Shown here: piece after piece, positions 15,997-24,414 of the stretch
How positions within the stretch are numbered: the first letter of the stretch is position 1
Layout: each line of letters starts with the position of its first letter
NCBI GenBank assembly: GCA_031256825.1
Contig: JAIRPV010000004.1
Span: 1-64,000, forward strand
Source of the DNA: Oscillospiraceae bacterium
GTDB taxonomy: Bacteria; Bacillota; Clostridia; Oscillospirales; Acutalibacteraceae
Direction: 5' to 3'
DNA: 64,000 nt
The notes under the pieces: generated by a model
What the model was told of the DNA's origin: nothing
Seen by the model: the letters and a program-made list of their open reading frames with translations, nothing else
Database searches by the model: none
Translations under genes and position numbers: made by a program

Positions 15997-17537
15997 TACG
16001 CTTCCGAAGCCGCGTCTTCCGCGGCAATCTCTTCCGCCAACCTGCGGCGTTCAATCAGCTCTGCCTCCACTTTTTCGCGCAAATCGTTCGGGTATTTATA
16101 AAGCAGGCGCGCCAGCAGGAAGAAGAAGTTGTCGATCCCGGGGATAAGCAGATAAAGGAGCGGGGCCCATTGATAAAACTTCGCGGGCTGTTTTTGTTCC
16201 AGCGCCGGATCAAAGCCAAGGTGGTCAATCACAAGGTTGCCAACAATCACGTCAACATTGTTGATCACCAGCTTTTCCGTCAGGCCCTGCACCGCCATCG
16301 TCACGCCCTCGGAGCGGCGGCCGGTTTTGTATTCCACATAGTCGAGCATATCGTATTTGATGATGTTGGAGGCAACATTGTCAATTTTGCCCGTCGTCCA
16401 AATCAGCATCTGCGCGCCCCAGTTGAAGAGGATGCGGCCCACCGAATTCATGCCAACAAAAAACTGCGAAAGGTTCGCAACTGTAGCCACCAGCTGATGG
16501 AGCACCTGCATATTGCGCGCGCCGCCAACTTTTTTGATGATGGGCAGCGCAAACGGCTGCAAAACTACGCCGGGCAGGGCAACAAAGTTGTTGCGCACCC
16601 AAAGCAGCGTTTCGGCCTTCACCTTACCCATGCGAATCACGTCGTCAACGCCGCAGTAGCGGTAATAATCGTTGTCGGAAATGCTGGGGGTAAACACCGT
16701 GATAAAACGGGCAATCATTTGCAGGCAGAACCACTTGTTGTAGCGGATGATCGAAAAACACTCCCGCATTTCCTCGAAGAAATTTTTGCCTTCGCCTTCG
16801 GGATGCGCCGTGTCGGGCACGCGCTGGAGCACAAAGCTCGGACCCATTTCAAGGAAAAGGGCCGGTATCGAAAAAATGATCGTCCCCAGCAGGTAGATCT
16901 GGTTTTCCGGCCAGCCCAGCACGTCGCGCAGGCCAATGACCATCAGATACATGCCCGCAATCGCTTCGTGAATCGTCAGGCCAATGCTGCTGGCCCAGGC
17001 AATTTTGCTGCGTTCAGCAGAGTGCGGCGTAATATGCGCCCAAACCTTCGCGCTGGAAACCGTGTTGAATGTTGAAAACAGGCTCTTCAGGCAGTTGACA
17101 ATGATCAGCAGGATGACGTGCTGCCAGGCGTTCATCCCCAGGCCGAACATCGGGAGGCACGAAAGAATATTGAGCGCCACAACATTCCAGCGCATAATCT
17201 TGCGGTGGGTGCTGATCGGCCAGTTGCGGTGATCCATGTAGGCGCCGATAAGGGGGTCGTTCAGCCCGTCCCATACCGTGGACGACACGCTTGCCACAGA
17301 TTGCAGCCGCTTGTTCACCTTAAACACATTCTGGAACAGGTACATCACGTTCCATGTAAAGCCATCGCGCGGGCCGGTGACAATGTTCGGAAGAATGTGC
17401 GCCGCCATTTCCCATGGTCGAACCTTCTCTTCGGGCATATCCTTGCCCATAAACCAGCGCCCGGGGTGTCGCAGCGCCTCTCGTGTGCGCGCCCGTGATT
17501 CCGCCTTCTGCTCAGGGGATGTTTCTTTGTTCGCCAT
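15996..17537 (-). CDS. GPH-family (glycoside-pentoside-hexuronide:cation) transporter
   Basis: 513 residues, a 12-span MFS-type symporter. The ATG at 17537 follows GAGG by five bases. The family signature WDGLNDPLIGAYMDHRNW lies after the first spans. A second marker, YKTGRRSEGVTMAVQGLTEKL, has its counterpart in the GPH protein at 26112 (RRSGKRTEGVMLSV). A charged tail of about 35 residues follows the last span. The substrate cannot be read from sequence. It is co-translated with a small-molecule kinase-like protein and driven by a strong promoter with a long leader. Confidence 0.85.
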   Translation of the reverse strand: MANKETSPEQKAESRARTREALRHPGRWFMGKDMPEEKVRPWEMAAHILPNIVTGPRDGFTWNVMYLFQNVFKVNKRLQSVASVSSTVWDGLNDPLIGAYMDHRNWPISTHRKIMRWNVVALNILSCLPMFGLGMNAWQHVILLIIVNCLKSLFSTFNTVSSAKVWAHITPHSAERSKIAWASSIGLTIHEAIAGMYLMVIGLRDVLGWPENQIYLLGTIIFSIPALFLEMGPSFVLQRVPDTAHPEGEGKNFFEEMRECFSIIRYNKWFCLQMIARFITVFTPSISDNDYYRYCGVDDVIRMGKVKAETLLWVRNNFVALPGVVLQPFALPIIKKVGGARNMQVLHQLVATVANLSQFFVGMNSVGRILFNWGAQMLIWTTGKIDNVASNIIKYDMLDYVEYKTGRRSEGVTMAVQGLTEKLVINNVDVIVGNLVIDHLGFDPALEQKQPAKFYQWAPLLYLLIPGIDNFFFLLARLLYKYPNDLREKVEAELIERRRLAEEIAAEDAASEA

Positions 17538-17774
17538 AGAAACCTCAGCCTTTCCGTCATATGTTTTCCAGGGTCGTTGACGCAATAAAAATCGTTCGAA
17601 TGCGAGCGATTTTGTGCACTAAAAATTTGCGCTGCCTGATATGATAACGCGACTGATAACGCGATCGGGAGCGATATCCATGCCGTTTTTGCCCGCCGGA
17701 GCAAAAAATCGCTCCGTTTAGCCCCTGCACTTTTCCCTTCTGCAAACCATTTGCTGTCTCATTGTCGAAAAACC
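17538..17774 (-). promoter_or_regulatory. Structured 240-nt leader of the transporter operon
   Basis: Between the promoter and the transporter start the RNA can form at least two hairpins: GGAGC(N8)GCTCC around 17699-17716, and AAAATCG(N12)CGATTTTT around 17588-17615, the latter ending in a T-run like an attenuator. I recognise no riboswitch class. The rest of the 17538-17931 gap shows no gene. Confidence 0.35.
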
Positions 17775-17780
17775 AATGTT

Positions 17781-17809
17781 ATTATAACACCGGATCCACC
17801 GGTTGTCAA
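17781..17809 (-). promoter_or_regulatory. Promoter of the GPH transporter-kinase operon
   Basis: TTGACA (17804-17809) and TATAAT (17781-17786), 17 bp apart on the minus strand. The spacer contains the inverted repeat ACCGG TGGA TCCGGT, a plausible repressor operator lying between the two boxes. Confidence 0.8.
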
Positions 17810-17931
17810 GTACAATTTCGCCTCAAGGTTTTTGATCTGCGCGCGCGGAAGCCAAAAGCCGCCTCTGTAAATTATAGCATGTCCGGGAAGAAAAAACAAG
17901 CCCAATTTCGCTGTTATTTGCGCGGCGCTCA

Positions 17932-18084
17932 TTAAGGCGTGCCGGGGCCGTTGGGGGTGCCGCCGCTCGCGCCGGTCATACCCGTTGGGCAGCACCAGCA
18001 TTCGCACCAATCGTCTGCCGGAATGGCATACGGAACCCAGAGGCAGCCGTTGCAGTCAACATAATAAATCGGGAAACAATCCAT
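17932..18084 (-). CDS. Small Cys-rich, collagen-like-tailed protein (coat-like)
   Basis: A 50-residue reading with GGGGGTG before its ATG. The first 30 residues are aromatic and Cys-rich (MDCFPIYYVDCNGCLWVPY, then WCECWCC), and the tail PTGMTGASGGTPNGPGTP is Gly-Pro-Thr-rich like the collagen-type ends of exosporium and coat proteins. Seven Cys in 50 residues. A sigma-E-like promoter precedes it. Divergent from the catalase gene. A spore surface role is inferred from composition and promoter only. Confidence 0.6.
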   Translation of the reverse strand: MDCFPIYYVDCNGCLWVPYAIPADDWCECWCCPTGMTGASGGTPNGPGTP

Positions 18085-18107
18085 CCAAGCACCCCCACAT
18101 CCCTGCT

Positions 18108-18136
18108 ATTGTATTCCCAAAAGCCCTCTGTTATGT
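18108..18136 (-). promoter_or_regulatory. Sigma-E-like promoter before the Cys-rich small gene
   Basis: On the minus strand ACATAAC (18130-18136), a 14-bp spacer and AATACAAT (18108-18115). The -10 matches the sigma-E consensus CATACANT at all but the first base; the -35 match is partial. Confidence 0.4.
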
Positions 18137-18149
18137 ATGTCGCCGGCGC

Positions 18150-18179
18150 GCATATTTCTCCCCGCCGCGGGTAAAAATA
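18150..18179 (+). promoter_or_regulatory. Sigma-F-type forespore promoter of the catalase gene
   Basis: GCATA (18150-18154), a 15-bp spacer and GGTAAAAATA (18170-18179). This agrees at every position with the Bacillus sigma-F consensus as I recall it (GYWTA, N15, GGNRANAMTR). It ends 34 bases before the catalase ATG. Confidence 0.65.
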
Positions 18180-18213
18180 CCAATGGCTACCAAAGAATGC
18201 AAGGAGGAATCGT

Positions 18214-20310
18214 ATGCCGAAAACCAACGAAAAAACAACGCGCATGGGGGCCGACCGCGCGCCCCACAGCGCGGGGAACCAAACCACCAACCAGGGCGTT
18301 GGCGTTGCCAACACCGACGACTCGCTCAAGGCAGGCAAGCGCGGGCCAACGTTAATGGAAGACTTCATTTTCCGCGAAAAGATCACCCACTTTGATCACG
18401 AGCGCATCCCCGAGCGCATAGTGCACGCCCGCGGCAGCGGGGCGCACGGTTATTTTCAGGTGTACGAAAGCCTGTCCCATCTGACAAAAGCGCATTTTCT
18501 CAGCGATCCGGCTTTGGTGACGCCCGTTTTCGTCCGGTTTTCCACAGTCGCGGGATCGCGCGGTTCCGCCGATACCGTGCGCGACGTGCGCGGGTTCGCC
18601 GTAAAATTCTATACCCAGCAGGGCAATTACGACATCGTAGGCAACAACATGCCCGTCTTCTTTATCCAGGACGCAATCAAGTTCCCCGATCTGATCCACG
18701 CCGTAAAACCCGAGCCAAACAACGAAATGCCGCAGGCCGCCTCGGCGCACGACACTTTTTGGGATTTTGTCGTCAACACACCGGAGTCGATGCATACGGT
18801 GCTTTGGCTGATGTCGCCGCGCGCGCTGCCGCAAAGCTATCGCATGATGGAAGGCTTCGGCATCCACACCTTCCGCTTTGTCAACGCCGACGGCGAAAGC
18901 AAGTTCGTAAAATTCCACTGGAAGCCGCTGCTGGGCGTGCACTCGCTGGTTTGGGACGAGGCGCAAAAAATTGCCGGCAAAGACGCCGACTTCAACCGCA
19001 GGGATTTGTGGAACAGCATCGCCGCGGGCCATCCCGCCGAGTTCGAGTTCGGCATTCAGGTGCTCGATCCAAAAGACGAGTTCAAGTTCGGCTTTGATAT
19101 TCTGGATTGCACAAAGCTTTGGCCGGAAGAACTCGTGCCCGTGCAGCGCGTGGGCAAAATGACCCTCAACGAAAACCCGCAGAATTTCTTCGCCGAAACC
19201 GAGCAGGCGGCGTTCTGCCCGGCCAATATTGTGCCCGGGATCGACTTCACCAACGATCCGCTGCTGCAAGGGCGGCTGTTCTCGTATCTGGATACGCAGC
19301 TGAGCCGCCTGGGCGGGCCAAATTTCCACCAGATCCCCATCAACCGCCCCCTGCCCCCCGTGAATAACGATCAGCGCGACGGCATTCACCAAATGCGGGT
19401 GGACGAAGGCCAAACCGCCTATCATCCGAACGCGCTCAACCGCAACGAGCCGCATTCGGCCCATCAGGGCGAAAGCGCGTTCGCGCACCTGCAAGAAAAA
19501 GTGGACGGCAGCGTGATCCGCGAACGCAGCGAAAGCTTCCGGGATCATTTCAGCCAGGCCGCCATGTTCTGGAACAGCATGAGCGCCTTCGAGCGCAAGC
19601 ATATCATCGACGCGTTTCGCTTCGAGCTGGGCAAGTGCACAAACAAAAACACCCGCCAGCGAACCGTCGATCTGCTGGGGCAGGTCAACGCGGAACTGGC
19701 CGGCGCGGTTGCCGAAGGCCTGGGCATTGTGCCCGCAAAGGCGCGGCCCGCCCAGCCAAACCCCGCCTCTTCCCCCGCGCTGAGCATCGAAAACACCGTC
19801 AAAAGCCCAAAGACGCGCCGCGTCGCGATTTTGATTGAGCAAGGGTTCCAGCAGCAGCAGCTCGACGCGGTAACGCGGGCGCTTGCCGCCGCGGGCGCGC
19901 AGTACGAAATCATTTCCGCCGGCCTGAAGCCGATACCCTCGGCGGAAGGCAAAGCGGCCGAGCCATGCCAAACCTTTGCCACGGCGGCCTCCGTGCTTTA
20001 TGACGCCGTATTTGTGCCGGGCGGCGCGGCGGCGCTGGCGCAAAATGCCGAAGCAAAGCTGTTTGTGGAAGAAGCCTACCGCCACTTTAAAACCATTGGC
20101 CTTTGCGGCGAGGCGGCGCAGCTGCTGGCCGAACAGCCAAACCCCGGCGCTGACTGCTGCCCTTCGGCGGGGGTTGTTGTCTGCGCCGAAAGCCGCGAGA
20201 TACGCCGCTTTGCCGACGACTTTATCGCGGCGCTGGCCGCCGGCCGGCATTATCAGCGCGCCGGGGCAACGCTTGCGGCGCAGCCAAAGGTGGTGTTGCG
20301 GAAAGGATAA
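18214..20310 (+). CDS. katE: Large-subunit (clade 2) catalase with DJ-1-like domain
   Basis: 698 residues, the length of HPII-type catalases, starting after AAGGAGGAATCGT. It splits hydrogen peroxide to water and oxygen. Visible catalytic features: His71 in [14 protein letters not shown], Asn in [11 protein letters not shown] (144/145), the [17 protein letters not shown] heme-pocket region, and the proximal Tyr in [10 protein letters not shown]. Residues about 545-698 form the C-terminal DJ-1/PfpI-like domain ([36 protein letters not shown]). The upstream sigma-F-type promoter suggests forespore expression, as for KatX in Bacillus, although KatX belongs to another catalase clade. A catalase is unusual in a mostly anaerobic class. 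Confidence 0.97.
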   Translation: MPKTNEKTTRMGADRAPHSAGNQTTNQGVGVANTDDSLKAGKRGPTLMEDFIFREKITHFDHERIPERIVHARGSGAHGYFQVYESLSHLTKAHFLSDPALVTPVFVRFSTVAGSRGSADTVRDVRGFAVKFYTQQGNYDIVGNNMPVFFIQDAIKFPDLIHAVKPEPNNEMPQAASAHDTFWDFVVNTPESMHTVLWLMSPRALPQSYRMMEGFGIHTFRFVNADGESKFVKFHWKPLLGVHSLVWDEAQKIAGKDADFNRRDLWNSIAAGHPAEFEFGIQVLDPKDEFKFGFDILDCTKLWPEELVPVQRVGKMTLNENPQNFFAETEQAAFCPANIVPGIDFTNDPLLQGRLFSYLDTQLSRLGGPNFHQIPINRPLPPVNNDQRDGIHQMRVDEGQTAYHPNALNRNEPHSAHQGESAFAHLQEKVDGSVIRERSESFRDHFSQAAMFWNSMSAFERKHIIDAFRFELGKCTNKNTRQRTVDLLGQVNAELAGAVAEGLGIVPAKARPAQPNPASSPALSIENTVKSPKTRRVAILIEQGFQQQQLDAVTRALAAAGAQYEIISAGLKPIPSAEGKAAEPCQTFATAASVLYDAVFVPGGAAALAQNAEAKLFVEEAYRHFKTIGLCGEAAQLLAEQPNPGADCCPSAGVVVCAESREIRRFADDFIAALAAGRHYQRAGATLAAQPKVVLRKG

Positions 20311-20320
20311 CCCCCCGCGC

Positions 20321-20349
20321 AAAAAGAACCCCCTGCCGGGGTTCTTTTT
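20321..20349. terminator. Bidirectional terminator between katE and spoIIIAH
   Basis: AAAAAGAACCCC and GGGGTTCTTTTT form a 12-bp stem around a 5-base loop, with T-runs on both strands. It serves the catalase gene and the converging spoIIIA operon. Confidence 0.9.
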
Positions 20350-20384
20350 TATGCCGTTTCTATGATCCTTCCCCGCGCCCGGGG

Positions 20385-20948
20385 CTAGCGGTTCAGCTCC
20401 ACAATCGTCACCCGATCCGAGTCCAGCCCGGTTTTGCCCAGCAAAATCTCTTTGATCTGCAGCGCCGTCGCCCCGTCGATTGGCTCGCCGCCCAGCACCG
20501 CCTGAACGTTTTCGTCGTCAATCATAACCAGGCACTCGCTGCCGGTTTTCGCTGTAATGAGCGATTCGCAGTCGGCCTCGAGCTTAATGGCGCTGGCCAG
20601 CTTTTGCAGCGATTTCCCCGCGTCGGCAACCGCTTTGGCGCTGGCCTTCGAGTCGGTGATCACAGCATCGAGGGTTTCTTTCGCCTCGTCGTGGGCCGCT
20701 TGCCGCCGCAGCTTCGCCCCGGCAAAATATTCCCCGGCCGCCGTGCTGTAAGGGTTGTGAACATACTGCGAGTCGCCCAGGTGCTCGTTGGGCGTTGTGT
20801 TGGCGGCCGCCGCCGTGGTCGCAGCCATCGGCTTGCCGTCCACAGCCGTGTCGGGCCGCGAATAATACCAGTTCACAAACACCGCCGCCCCCAGGGCCAA
20901 TACCAGGGTCATCAGTACCAGCTGCCGTTTTTTCAAGAGTTTTTTCAT
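20385..20948 (-). CDS. spoIIIAH: Stage III sporulation protein AH
   Basis: 187 residues. One N-terminal membrane span (residues 10-28) and an extracytoplasmic domain of the YscJ/FliF-like ring-forming fold (VQAVLGGEPIDGATALQIKEILLGKTGLD; VTIVELNR). In Bacillus the protein pairs with SpoIIQ across the intermembrane space of the engulfed forespore. A Thr/Ala-rich linker (residues 40-55) precedes the ring domain. Last gene of the spoIIIA operon; GGAGGAGT precedes the start. Confidence 0.92.
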   Translation of the reverse strand: MKKLLKKRQLVLMTLVLALGAAVFVNWYYSRPDTAVDGKPMAATTAAAANTTPNEHLGDSQYVHNPYSTAAGEYFAGAKLRRQAAHDEAKETLDAVITDSKASAKAVADAGKSLQKLASAIKLEADCESLITAKTGSECLVMIDDENVQAVLGGEPIDGATALQIKEILLGKTGLDSDRVTIVELNR

Positions 20949-21003
20949 TGCATACTCCTCCGCTTCGTTTGATTTTTGTTTTGATATGACCGCTGCGGCA
21001 ATG

Positions 21004-21579
21004 TTACCCCAGCCTTGCCACGCTCACTTTGTTCGCGCCAACGCCCAGCACCGCCGTCACCATTTCAATGATGCTCTGGCGCACGAGCAGGTCGTCGCCG
21101 CCCTGGCAGACCACCGCTACGCCCCGCACCTGCGGCTCCACCATCTTCAGCACAAGGCCCTGCTGGCCGCTGCCCGTGCCAATGGTAACATACTGCTTGT
21201 CGGCGCTGAGCGATTCTTCGCTGCCCGCGTCGCTTTCGCTGTGTTTCTGGTCGGTCTTGCCCTGCGTGGCGTAGATCGGTTCGCTCCCGCTGTCCAGCGT
21301 CAGCATCACCCGCGTTTCCCCCGCTCCGGCAATGGCGCCAATGGTCTCCTGCAACCGCCGCTCCAGCTGCTGTTCGTAGTCGGTCAGATCCACCCGTATG
21401 TTCTCTGTGCCAACGGCGTTGGCTTTGCCGCCCGCCTGCGGGCTTCCGCCCGTCAGGGATGTGACGCACAGCAGCAAAATCCCGGCCAGCCCCGCCGCCA
21501 ATACCACTGCCTGCCATTTGCTGATCTTCATTTTCCGCAGCCAGGCGGCCAGCGCGCCGCCCTTTTGCCCCTCATCCAA
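21004..21579 (-). CDS. spoIIIAG: Stage III sporulation protein AG
   Basis: 191 residues from a TTG start placed 7 bases after AGGGGTG; a nearby ATG is out of frame. One membrane span (about 23-43) precedes the ring-forming domain (YEQQLERRLQETIGAIAGAGETRVMLTLDSG; VRGVAVVCQGGDDLLVRQSIIEMVTAVLGVGANKVSV). The latter end is the conserved SpoIIIAG/FliF-like motif. In Bacillus it forms the large ring of the feeding-tube complex. The TTG start overlaps the region just after the spoIIIAF stop. Confidence 0.93.
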   Translation of the reverse strand: MDEGQKGGALAAWLRKMKISKWQAVVLAAGLAGILLLCVTSLTGGSPQAGGKANAVGTENIRVDLTDYEQQLERRLQETIGAIAGAGETRVMLTLDSGSEPIYATQGKTDQKHSESDAGSEESLSADKQYVTIGTGSGQQGLVLKMVEPQVRGVAVVCQGGDDLLVRQSIIEMVTAVLGVGANKVSVARLG

Positions 21580-21585
21580 GCGGCG

Positions 21586-22056
21586 TCACCCCTTTCTTTC
21601 GTTCACTTCTATTTCCACATCCAGTCCCGCGGCCTCCCGCAGCGCGGCGGCCAGCCCGCCGGTGTCCGTCCCGGGCGGCAGCGCCACCCTGCATGTTGCT
21701 ATGTTTATGCTCCCTTCGGGCAGAATATCCGTAGCCAGCACAATTTGTCCGGAAATTTTTCGCCTGTCCAAAACTTCCGTAATCCGCGCGCGCAGTTCCG
21801 TTTCCACAGCCGCCTGAATCTGCCGCGAAACCGCCGCGTCAAAGTTGGGCAGCGTGGCTTCGGCCTCCGGCAGGAATTCCAGGTTCAGGCCCCGCCGCCC
21901 GTTGAACAGCGGCGACAAAAACGCGCACAGCAAAAACACCGCCACCACCGTGCGCACAGCCTTCTGCACCGATCCCTTCGGGGTCATCAGCCAAACGATA
22001 CCCCCGGCCAGCGCCGAAAGCGCCACAGTCAGCGCCCAGTTGCGTATGGCATCCAT
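21586..22056 (-). CDS. spoIIIAF: Stage III sporulation protein AF
   Basis: 156 residues with two N-terminal membrane spans (about 8-26 and 33-50) and a C-terminal ring-building-like domain (residues 90-156, INIATCRVALPPGTDTGGLAAALREAAGLDVEIEVNE). Part of the mother-cell SpoIIIA complex embedded in the outer forespore membrane. Six bases separate it from spoIIIAE. A GGGGGGG box provides the ribosome binding site. Confidence 0.9.
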   Translation of the reverse strand: MDAIRNWALTVALSALAGGIVWLMTPKGSVQKAVRTVVAVFLLCAFLSPLFNGRRGLNLEFLPEAEATLPNFDAAVSRQIQAAVETELRARITEVLDRRKISGQIVLATDILPEGSINIATCRVALPPGTDTGGLAAALREAAGLDVEIEVNERKG

Positions 22057-22062
22057 CCGGCG

Positions 22063-23211
22063 CTACCCCCCCTTTCCAATCGTAATCACCAGCCCCGTGG
22101 ATACCAGCAGAATCGCCGCGTTAAAGATCACGCACGCGCTTAAGATCGCCACGGCATAGGCCGCGCTTTTGAACATCCCGGCGGCGCGATCCTGCGCGAA
22201 CAGTTCGCTGGCCGCCGCCAGCAGCTTCAACATGGCCGACCAGAGCAGCAGTTCCGCCAGAACCGGCGCGTAAATAAGCAGCCCGGCAATCAGCGCAAAG
22301 CCGCCAACCGCCCCTTTGACCAGCGAAACCGAACTCAAAATCGCTCCGCAGGCTTCGCTGAGCGCCCCGCCCACCAGCGGCACGCTGTTGGCCGCGATTT
22401 TTACGCCGCGCACCACCATCGCATCCGCCGTGTTGGCAATCAGGCTCTTTACGCCCAGCCAGGCCGAAAATAACCCCGCCAGCACCGCAAACGTGCCGAT
22501 AACCGCTTTTTTGATCCCCCCCGCCACCGCCGAAAGCTTCACATCCTTCACCGTCGCATCCACCAGGCTCAGGCCCAGCACAATGCCCGTGCAGGGGATA
22601 ATCACCCCGTCGGCCAGCTGCGAAAGCCCTCGCGCCGCCGCAAACGTCAGCGTATGATAGCTCAGCGCCAGCGACGGATTCCCCGCCGCCGTGATGATTC
22701 CCGCCAGAATGGGAATCAGCAGCAGCCCAAAGCCGTTGCCCGCCTGCACCACCCCCGCCGCGCCCTTCATCAGTTCCGAAAGGCCCGGCAGCAGCAAAAT
22801 CAGCGCCAGCATGCTCCCCGCCACCTCAATGGTATGGCGGGTTTTTTCGTCGTCAGGCAGCGCGCTGAAGCAAAACGAGAGCATCACCACAACGCAAAGG
22901 GCCATTGCCCCGGCCTTTGCCGCCCGGGGCAGCGCGCCCGAAATCATGCCGAACAGCACCGTGATGATGTCGCGCGGCGAAGCCTTCAGCAGCGCATAAA
23001 GGTCAATCCCATCCACCCCCAGGGCGGCAAGGTTTTCCCGCGTGTCCTCCGGCAGCGCTTCCAGCAGCTGGTTCGCGCCGGAATCTTCCAGCTGCTGGCC
23101 GTAGGCTGCGGGCAGCGGCTGTTCTTCGGCAGCCAGCGCGGGCATGGGCAGCAGGCAGAAAACGCTTGCGAGCACTCCGGCAATCATTAGTTTTTTCATC
23201 GGTATTTTCAT
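22063..23211 (-). CDS. spoIIIAE: Stage III sporulation protein AE
   Basis: 382 residues, multi-spanning, with a signal peptide (MKKLMIAGVLASVFCLLPMPALAA) and a series of small-residue-rich helices. The segments YALLKASPRDIITVLFGMISG and GAALPLVGG-like NSVPLVGGALSEACGAILSSVSLVKGAVG are typical of SpoIIIAE, the transporter-like member of the complex. AGGAGGCGGGAAG precedes the start. A G-rich low-complexity tract separates it from spoIIIAD. Confidence 0.93.
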   Translation of the reverse strand: MKIPMKKLMIAGVLASVFCLLPMPALAAEEQPLPAAYGQQLEDSGANQLLEALPEDTRENLAALGVDGIDLYALLKASPRDIITVLFGMISGALPRAAKAGAMALCVVVMLSFCFSALPDDEKTRHTIEVAGSMLALILLLPGLSELMKGAAGVVQAGNGFGLLLIPILAGIITAAGNPSLALSYHTLTFAAARGLSQLADGVIIPCTGIVLGLSLVDATVKDVKLSAVAGGIKKAVIGTFAVLAGLFSAWLGVKSLIANTADAMVVRGVKIAANSVPLVGGALSEACGAILSSVSLVKGAVGGFALIAGLLIYAPVLAELLLWSAMLKLLAAASELFAQDRAAGMFKSAAYAVAILSACVIFNAAILLVSTGLVITIGKGG

Positions 23212-23325
23212 CTTCCCGCCTCCTGACTCCTCCCCCTGTCCTTACTTCCTAACCCCTATCCCCTATCTCCCTATATCCCCTACTCCCTATCTCCCCTATC
23301 CCCCCTAATTCCTGCTCCCTAATCC
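23212..23325 (-). repeat. G-rich TTAGGG-like degenerate tandem tract between spoIIIAD and spoIIIAE
   Basis: The coding strand reads GGGGTTAGGGATTAGGG and similar units for about 100 bases, with six- to eight-base periods (TTAGGGA, GATAGGG, GTAGGGG). Several groups of four G-runs with 3-5-base spacers (GGGGGGATAGGGGAGATAGGG onward) could fold as RNA G-quadruplexes. No coding sequence. Confidence 0.8.
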
Positions 23326-23733
23326 CTAACCCCTAATCAGTCCGACGGCCATTTCCGCCATGCTTTTGAGCAGCGGCAATGTGAGGGCAAGAATCAGCAG
23401 GCGGCCGCCCAATTCCACCAGGTTTGCCAGCGACGAAGAACCCGAGTCGCGGCAAACGTCCGCGGCCAGCTGGGTTGTGATGCAAATCCCCAGCGCTTTG
23501 GCCAGCATCGTGAACGAACCGCTGCCGCCGCCGCCCGCCCCGCCGCCAACGGGCGCAAAGCTGAGCATGCTGTCCACCGTGCCCAGCAGTTCGCGCATGG
23601 CGTCCAGCAGCAGCAGCGCAACCGCAGCCACCCCGCCCAATTGCACAAACATGGCAAACTCCGGTTTCACTTGCCGCACAATCAGCGCCGCCATGCCTGC
23701 CAGCACTGCCGCCGCCGTCAGTTTCCAGACCAT
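23326..23733 (-). CDS. spoIIIAD: Stage III sporulation protein AD
   Basis: 135 residues; the ATG at 23733 follows GGGAGG by nine bases and is preferred to one at 23757. Four predicted membrane helices (VWKLTAAAVLAGMAALIV; VQLGGVAAVALLLLDAM; LAKALGICITTQLAADVCRDSG; LLILALTLPLLKSMAEMAVGLI). The central segment with LGI, T, CRDSG and N is the SpoIIIAC/AD-family signature. Confidence 0.92.
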   Translation of the reverse strand: MVWKLTAAAVLAGMAALIVRQVKPEFAMFVQLGGVAAVALLLLDAMRELLGTVDSMLSFAPVGGGAGGGGSGSFTMLAKALGICITTQLAADVCRDSGSSSLANLVELGGRLLILALTLPLLKSMAEMAVGLIRG

Positions 23734-23807
23734 ATTCGACGTCCTCCCGCATTCCAATTAAAAATGATTTCGGATGACCGCGCGCCATTGCCCGCCGGAA
23801 CCGCCCT

Positions 23808-24002
23808 TTACATGGGGATCATCGCCTTCACCGTGTCCAGCAGGTTCAGCAGCTGGGGGATGAGCATCATCAGGATGACCACCACGCCGGCGAGCACAAC
23901 GAGCATGCCGTATTCGTCACGGCCAATTTTGGCCAGCACCTGGTGAAGTATTGCCACAAGAATACCCACCATGGCAATTTTTAGAACGATTGTCAAATCC
24001 AT
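23808..24002 (-). CDS. spoIIIAC: Stage III sporulation protein AC
   Basis: 64 residues, starting at the ATG 6 bases after AGGAG. Two helices and the strongly conserved segment HQVLAKIGRDEYGMLVVLAG identify SpoIIIAC. Longer readings extend into the upstream 118-bp repeats and are not part of the gene. Confidence 0.93.
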   Translation of the reverse strand: MDLTIVLKIAMVGILVAILHQVLAKIGRDEYGMLVVLAGVVVILMMLIPQLLNLLDTVKAMIPM

Positions 24003-24060
24003 TGCTTTGCTCCTTTTTTTGTGATGAAATAACGCAAAAATGTTACATGGGCAGGGGCTT

Positions 24061-24414
24061 TGTTCGCGATTCCGAAATTTCGGATTTTCATAAAAAGCCC
24101 CTCCGGGGAGGCCCTTTTTCCTGTCTGCCATTCCGAAATTTCGAACTATCATAAAAATGCGCGCGGCTCCGGGGGCTTTGTTCGCGATTCCGAAATTTCG
24201 GATTCTCATAAAAAGCCCCTCCGGGGAGGCCCTTTTTCCTGTCCGCCATTCCGAAATTCCGAACTATCATAAAAACGCGCGCGGCTCCGGTGGCTTTGTT
24301 CGTGATTCCGAAATTTCGGATTTTCATAAAAAGCCCCTCCGGGGAGGCCCTTTTTCCTGTCCGCCATTCCGAAATTTCGAACTATCGTAAAAACGCGCGC
24401 AATCGCAAAATCGC
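24061..24414 (-). repeat. Three 118-bp tandem repeats (six alternating half-units) inside the spoIIIA operon
   Basis: A 118-bp unit begins at 24061, 24179 and 24297. Each unit is itself two related halves starting ATTCCGAAATTTCG (24069, 24130, 24187, 24248, 24305, 24366; alternating spacing 61 and 57). The A halves carry AAAAAGCCCC..GGCCCTTTTT, a terminator-like hairpin, and the B halves end in a GC-rich stretch. All halves contain the palindrome CGAAATTTCG or a near copy. The period is not a multiple of three and no gene is encoded. The 24003-24414 gap holds nothing else. Confidence 0.9.

Noticed and set aside
18352..20322. 656-residue open frame antisense to the catalase gene
   Set aside because: GC-rich codon bias in the catalase leaves the opposite frame open; the translation shows no domain and no ribosome binding site.
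24061..24414. CRISPR array or short repeated peptides
   Set aside because: Units are adjacent with no unique spacers, and the peptide copies exist only because the DNA repeats; the period is not a multiple of three.
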